DNA from: Annona cherimola
Lineage: Eukaryota; Streptophyta; Magnoliopsida; Magnoliales; Annonaceae
Reading direction: 5' to 3'
NCBI GenBank assembly: GCA_030490835.1
Contig: CM059972.1
Location: 12,191,764-12,255,763 of the forward strand
Length of the DNA stretch: 64,000 bases
Positions 60,191 to 64,000 of the stretch are shown piece by piece (within the stretch, counting starts at the first letter, position 1; the number at the start of each line of letters is the position of its first letter). The notes beneath the pieces are model-generated. The model saw nothing but the letters and a program-made list of their open reading frames with translations. It ran no database searches and was not told the DNA's origin. The position numbers were made by a program, and so were the translations under genes.

Positions 60191-61271
60191 ATGGAAGGAT
60201 CATCGAACCCAAATGGCTCCCCCCAACCCGATGATTTCTACGCAGCTCTGTTCGATGGACAAGTATCAGACGAGCAGTTCGCGGAGGAACTACAGCTGCA
60301 GGAAGTGATCTTCTCATCAATTCTAGCTTCTCAGCCCCTCGCATCTGCCCAAACTATCACACCATCGTCCTCGGAGATGGAGACGATGCCAGCGAAGCCC
60401 GAGAAAGTGGTGGAGGACGTTGTGACAGTGGCCGGCAGGCCGTCGTCATCGCGGAGGAGTTTCTGTGAGATTTGCATGGAAGAAAAAGGAGAGCAAGAAA
60501 TGTTCGAGAACAGAGACTGCTCGCACGTGCACTGCAATGACTGCATAAGCAGGCACATCGCGGCGAAGATCCAAGAGAACGTAGCGATGGTGCGATGCCC
60601 GGGGCTGGAATGCAAAGGGCTGCTGGCGCCTGATCTCTGCTGGCCGCTGCTGCCGGCGCAAGTGATGGAGAGGTGGGAAGCAGCTCTAGCAGAGGCCATG
60701 GTTCTTGGGTCTCAAAGGCTATACTGCCCTTTCAAGGACTGCTCGGCGCTTCTCGTTGTGGATGATGAAAGAGAAGCGGCGAGAGAATCGGAATGTCCGA
60801 ACTGCAACAGATTGTTTTGCGCGCAGTGCATGGTGGCGTGGCATTCGGGAGTGGAATGCGAGGAGTTTCGGGGGCTGAACGAGGATGAGAAGGGAAGAGA
60901 AGATCTGATGGTTGTTGAGCTGGCGAAGACGATGAGATGGAAGAGGTGTTCCAGATGCAGGTATTATGTGGAAACAACAGGAGGATGTACGCATATGGTT
61001 TGCCGGTTAGTAGCTATTCTCTCTATCTATATATTTCCCCTTGGAAAAACCAGACGCATGGTTTCTATTTGTGTCATGAAAATGCATGATTAATCAGATT
61101 AAGTGGTGTGATTTGTTGAAACATTTTATTACATATTTGAATGGTTGGTTGGGGTGTTTGATCAGGTGCCAGTTTGAGTTTTGCTATCTGTGCGGATCAG
61201 CTTGGTCTGATGCTCATGTGGCATCATGTAACGCAACAGGTGATGGCCAAGGGCCGAATGTCGCAGGTTAG
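60191..61271 (+). CDS. RBR-type E3 ubiquitin ligase, paralogue 2
   Basis: Exons 60191-61005 and 61166-61271, intron in the same position and phase as in paralogue 1 (TGCCG|GTTAGT, ATCAG|GTGCC); 306 residues. The start is the ATG at 60191 (MEGSSNPNG). The N-terminal motif (DEQFAEELQLQEVIFSSIL) is shared with the neighbours. RING1 (SFCEICMEEKGEQ...NRDCSHVHC), IBR (YCPFKDCSALL...CPNCNRLFCAQC) and RING2 (CSRCRYYVETTGGCTHMVCRCQFEFCYLCG) are complete, with the catalytic cysteine in GGCTH. The C-terminal tail is longer than in paralogue 1. Exon 1 is notably GC-rich compared with its surroundings. Confidence 0.92.
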
Positions 61272-61670
61272 CCGCATGCAAGAGTGCGTAAGTTGATAAA
61301 ATTGGTGGCCCGCCACTCAATTGATCATGCATGATATACAGACACCCTCATCACTACATATCCAATCAAGAAACTGATGAGTTGGAGCACTGCCTCGAGC
61401 TTCTTAGTTGTTTTTCTGCCAATGCATCTAAAAGCAAGACGGGAGGAGGACTGCATATTTTTAAAACTTTGGTACTTGGTAGTGTGCTGATGAAGTACGT
61501 ATGTGTTTTCATTTAAATAATAGAAATAGCAGTGATCTATCTCCAATGAAACGAGAGATTGTTGTGTTTCTTCGCCACTTTCTTTTAATTTGCTAAAGTT
61601 ATATGATTTTAATTCATGGGATTGAAGTAATGGAATTAAGCATTGCTTAATCTTGGTCTGGCGAGTTGAT
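61272..61670. other. 3' region of RBR paralogue 2
   Basis: Probable 3' UTR and spacer. Nothing else can be supported. Confidence 0.4.
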
Positions 61671-61819
61671 AAAGTACATTTTTCCACTGCCGATGGCTTT
61701 TAGCCCAGTGGTAACATACCTGATTCTAAGTTACCAAGTTCAAAGAGTTTAAAGTCTTATGATAACTAAGGCTTGGGCTATAAACTATAATAACATAAAA
61801 AAAAGTACCATTTTCCACT
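61671..61819 (+). mobile_element. Short tRNA-derived SINE
   Basis: The body 61689-61801 (113 bp) is flanked by 18-bp near-identical sequences, aaagtacatttttccact (61671-61688) and aaagtaccattttccact (61802-61819), differing at two bases. It contains an A-box TAGCCCAGTGG at 61701-61711 and a weak B-box (aagttcaaagag) and ends in an A run. Confidence 0.75.
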
Positions 61820-63064
61820 TCTTTTCCCATATTTTTTTAAAATCTTTGGCCTAAAGAAGTTCGCCAAAAGAATTCACTTGCACTTAATTTTGGAAAATCA
61901 ATAATTTTGTCGGTAATATATAATATCAATCTGCTAAGTAATCGTGAAATATAAGATAATGATAGGCCTAATATGTTTTATTTTTATGAAGAATTAATCG
62001 AATGTGATGGCGAAATAGGATGAGAATATAACGATGTATATTAAAAATGAAAAAAAAAATTATTTTGAGAACATAAAAAGTTAATTTAAAAATTAAAAAG
62101 ATTGTATTGAGTATGGTAAAAGTCGTCTTAAAAATGTAGATACAAATTCCATCTAAAGATTTTGAATCCTTTAGAATAACCTTAACATTTAGCTATTAAG
62201 GATGCGTTGGTATTGTATAAAACATATCAATTTAAAACATTTTAGTCTAAACTGTTTAAATTATATATAACAACTCTATTTTTTGATAATTTCTTCAGAT
62301 CTTTTAAATTTTTATACTTTCAATCATTATTTTCATAATTATCCGTAAAATTAACTTATATATTTTAAATTTTTTTTTTTTTTTTTACTCTTCATCATTG
62401 TATTACCATATCCCATAACTTTTCTCATTTTAAAATATTCAACTAAAATTTTATCAAATACTAAATACGCCCTCAAGCTTAATAATGATTCGTCAGCGCA
62501 TGCAGCTGGAAAATAATGTCAATTGAATCGGCTGATTGGATTCTATAATTACTTCCATTCTTATTTTTAGGATAAATGAAAAACGTAAATCCTTGTGCTC
62601 GTGTAAGCATCACATTTATGACTTTCTAACGCATCCTCGCTCAAAAATCCGACCACCCAAACTGTGGGCCTCATTATGGATGGATGGTTGAGATGCTGAG
62701 GCCACTATTGATCATCAGAGAGAGATTTTGAAGAGAATCTGGGGCCTCCCAAATTCATCAGGAGGTCGGTGGAAAACAATATTCCATGAGATTCCTCCGC
62801 CGCGAAGTTACGAACCCGGCAGCCTTGCATGCGAAGTTTCTCATATTACTTTTGTACGACCCAATAGCGGTGCCCCGCGAATCCATCCCTTCAAATTCCA
62901 TTCCAGCACATCATCAATCCTACAACGAAATCTAAACCGTTGAAATACCCAACACCATATCAACAAAAGCAAGCGTCAAAAAATCTCGCTTGTTTAAAAC
63001 ACAGATATCCAAAGGGACCGAAACAGAAAACCCACTTTAGCCTTCTTCGCCGGGGACCGGAGAC
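61820..63064. other. Spacer; Tourist-like MITE at about 62199-62472
   Basis: AT-rich, with one diverged Tourist-like copy (start ggatgcgttggtattg after TAA, end actaaatacgccc). The last 400 bp are richer in GC and are the likely promoter and leader of RBR paralogue 3. Confidence 0.5.
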
Positions 63065-64000
63065 ATGATGGAAGAAGAATCGCCAAACGCAAACACCTTG
63101 GATGAGTTCTACATCGCACTTCTCAACGGACAAGATCTCATCCCAATCTCCGACGAGAAGTTCGCCGTCGAACTGCACCTCCAAGAAGCCATCTTCTCCT
63201 CCCTCGTCTCCTCTTCCTTCATCAGCCGCCCACCTCTTCAAACTTCTGTCGCTTCGTCCTCCAAGCTGCAGGCGGAGCCATCCAATTCCGTCTCTGTGGT
63301 CGTTGCCGGAATAGGCGAAGCGCCACTGAATCTGTGCGAGATTTGCGCGGAGGCCAAATCGCCGGAGGAGATGTTTAACAACTGGGGCTGTTCCCACGCC
63401 TTCTGCTTCGACTGCATCGGCAAGCACGTGGCGGCCAAAATCCAGGAGAACATAGCGTCGGTGAGGTGCCCGGCGGTGGAATGCGGAGGGGTTTTAGCTC
63501 CCGAGCGGTGCCGGCCGTTCGTGCCGGCGCAGGTGATGGAGAGATGGGAGGCGGCGCTGACGGAGTCGGTGATTCTCGGGTCGCACAAGTTCTACTGTCC
63601 CTTCAAAGACTGCTCGGCGCTTCTTATCGACGACGGAGAGGAGGCGGTGAAGGAATCAGAGTGTCCGAACTGCCGGAGGCTGTTCTGCGCGCAGTGCAAG
63701 GTGCCGTGGCATTCAGGGGTTGAATGCGAGGAGTACGGGGCGTTGAAGGAGGATGAGAAAGGGTCGGAGGATCTGATGGTGATGCGGCTGGCGAAGAGCA
63801 AGGGGTGGAGGAGGTGTTCCAGGTGCAAGTTTTATGTGGAGAAGACAGACGGGTGTGTTCACATGGTTTATATATATATTCTTTTACTACTTTCTTGGAT
63901 TTTATCCATTGAAAAAAAGCAGTTATGGTTGATCATGAATCGAGCAGTTTTGGATTATGCTGATCCCAAATTTTTGAGAAGCAGAAACACAATCATTTAG
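63065..64000 (+). CDS. RBR-type E3 ubiquitin ligase, paralogue 3 (runs off window)
   Basis: The ATG at 63065 opens MMEEESPNANTLDEFYIALLNG. The N-terminal motif (ISDEKFAVELHLQEAIFSSL), RING1 (LCEICAEAKSPEEM...NWGCSHAFC), IBR (YCPFKDCSALL...CPNCRRLFCAQC) and the first half of RING2 (CSRCKFYVEKTDGCVHMV) are intact. Where paralogues 1 and 2 have a zinc-binding Cys codon and the splice donor, this gene has a TA-rich run (tttatatatatattc, from 63867), so the frame reads on into about 40 non-homologous residues to a stop at the window edge. Either the donor was lost or the gene is spliced differently. Any second exon lies beyond 64000. Confidence 0.82.
   Translation: MMEEESPNANTLDEFYIALLNGQDLIPISDEKFAVELHLQEAIFSSLVSSSFISRPPLQTSVASSSKLQAEPSNSVSVVVAGIGEAPLNLCEICAEAKSPEEMFNNWGCSHAFCFDCIGKHVAAKIQENIASVRCPAVECGGVLAPERCRPFVPAQVMERWEAALTESVILGSHKFYCPFKDCSALLIDDGEEAVKESECPNCRRLFCAQCKVPWHSGVECEEYGALKEDEKGSEDLMVMRLAKSKGWRRCSRCKFYVEKTDGCVHMVYIYILLLLSWILSIEKKQLWLIMNRAVLDYADPKFLRSRNTII

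Overview
This is plant nuclear DNA, almost certainly from a flowering plant. It has spliced genes of plant-typical families (an FCS-like zinc-finger protein and RING-between-RING ubiquitin ligases), Ty3/gypsy Tat-type and Ty1/copia LTR retrotransposons, tRNA-derived SINEs and many small fold-back elements in AT-rich spacer. Nothing seen fixes the species or order. Gene density is low and repeats dominate.

Region 1 (622-19910) is one very large Ty3/gypsy element of the Tat type, bounded by long LTRs (627-1726 and 18823-19905) and a 5-bp target duplication. Between the LTRs lie gag, protease, RT, two kinds of RNase H and integrase, followed by a long spacer holding an antisense gene with a plant mobile domain. 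Later events broke it: a 1.7-kb solo LTR sits in pol, a 1,106-bp stretch of RT/RNase H is duplicated in tandem, a 2.5-kb solo LTR in the opposite orientation sits after integrase, and there are several stop codons and two frameshifts.

Region 2 (22.6-36.9 kb) holds a small family encoding secreted six-cysteine peptides. One copy (22608-22805, minus strand) is intact. A second (24130 onward) has several lesions and is split just before its last codons by a 7.6-kb copia element (24310-31932) that has identical LTRs but a decayed interior. A third survives only as scattered pieces (about 35080-36900).

Region 3 (37-47 kb) is mostly short non-autonomous elements: an 860-bp Mutator-like element with long GC-rich inverted ends, fold-back elements with 9- to 10-bp target duplications, Tourist-like elements with TAA duplications, and SINEs with clear target duplications.

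Region 4 (47.6-64 kb) holds the host genes: a two-exon FLZ gene (47667-49201) and three tandem RBR ubiquitin-ligase paralogues (53879-54905, 60191-61271 and 63065 to the window end), all on the plus strand. The first two RBR genes share the same intron position and phase. The third departs from them exactly at that splice junction and runs off the window. The spacers carry more copies of the same fold-back, Tourist-like and SINE families.
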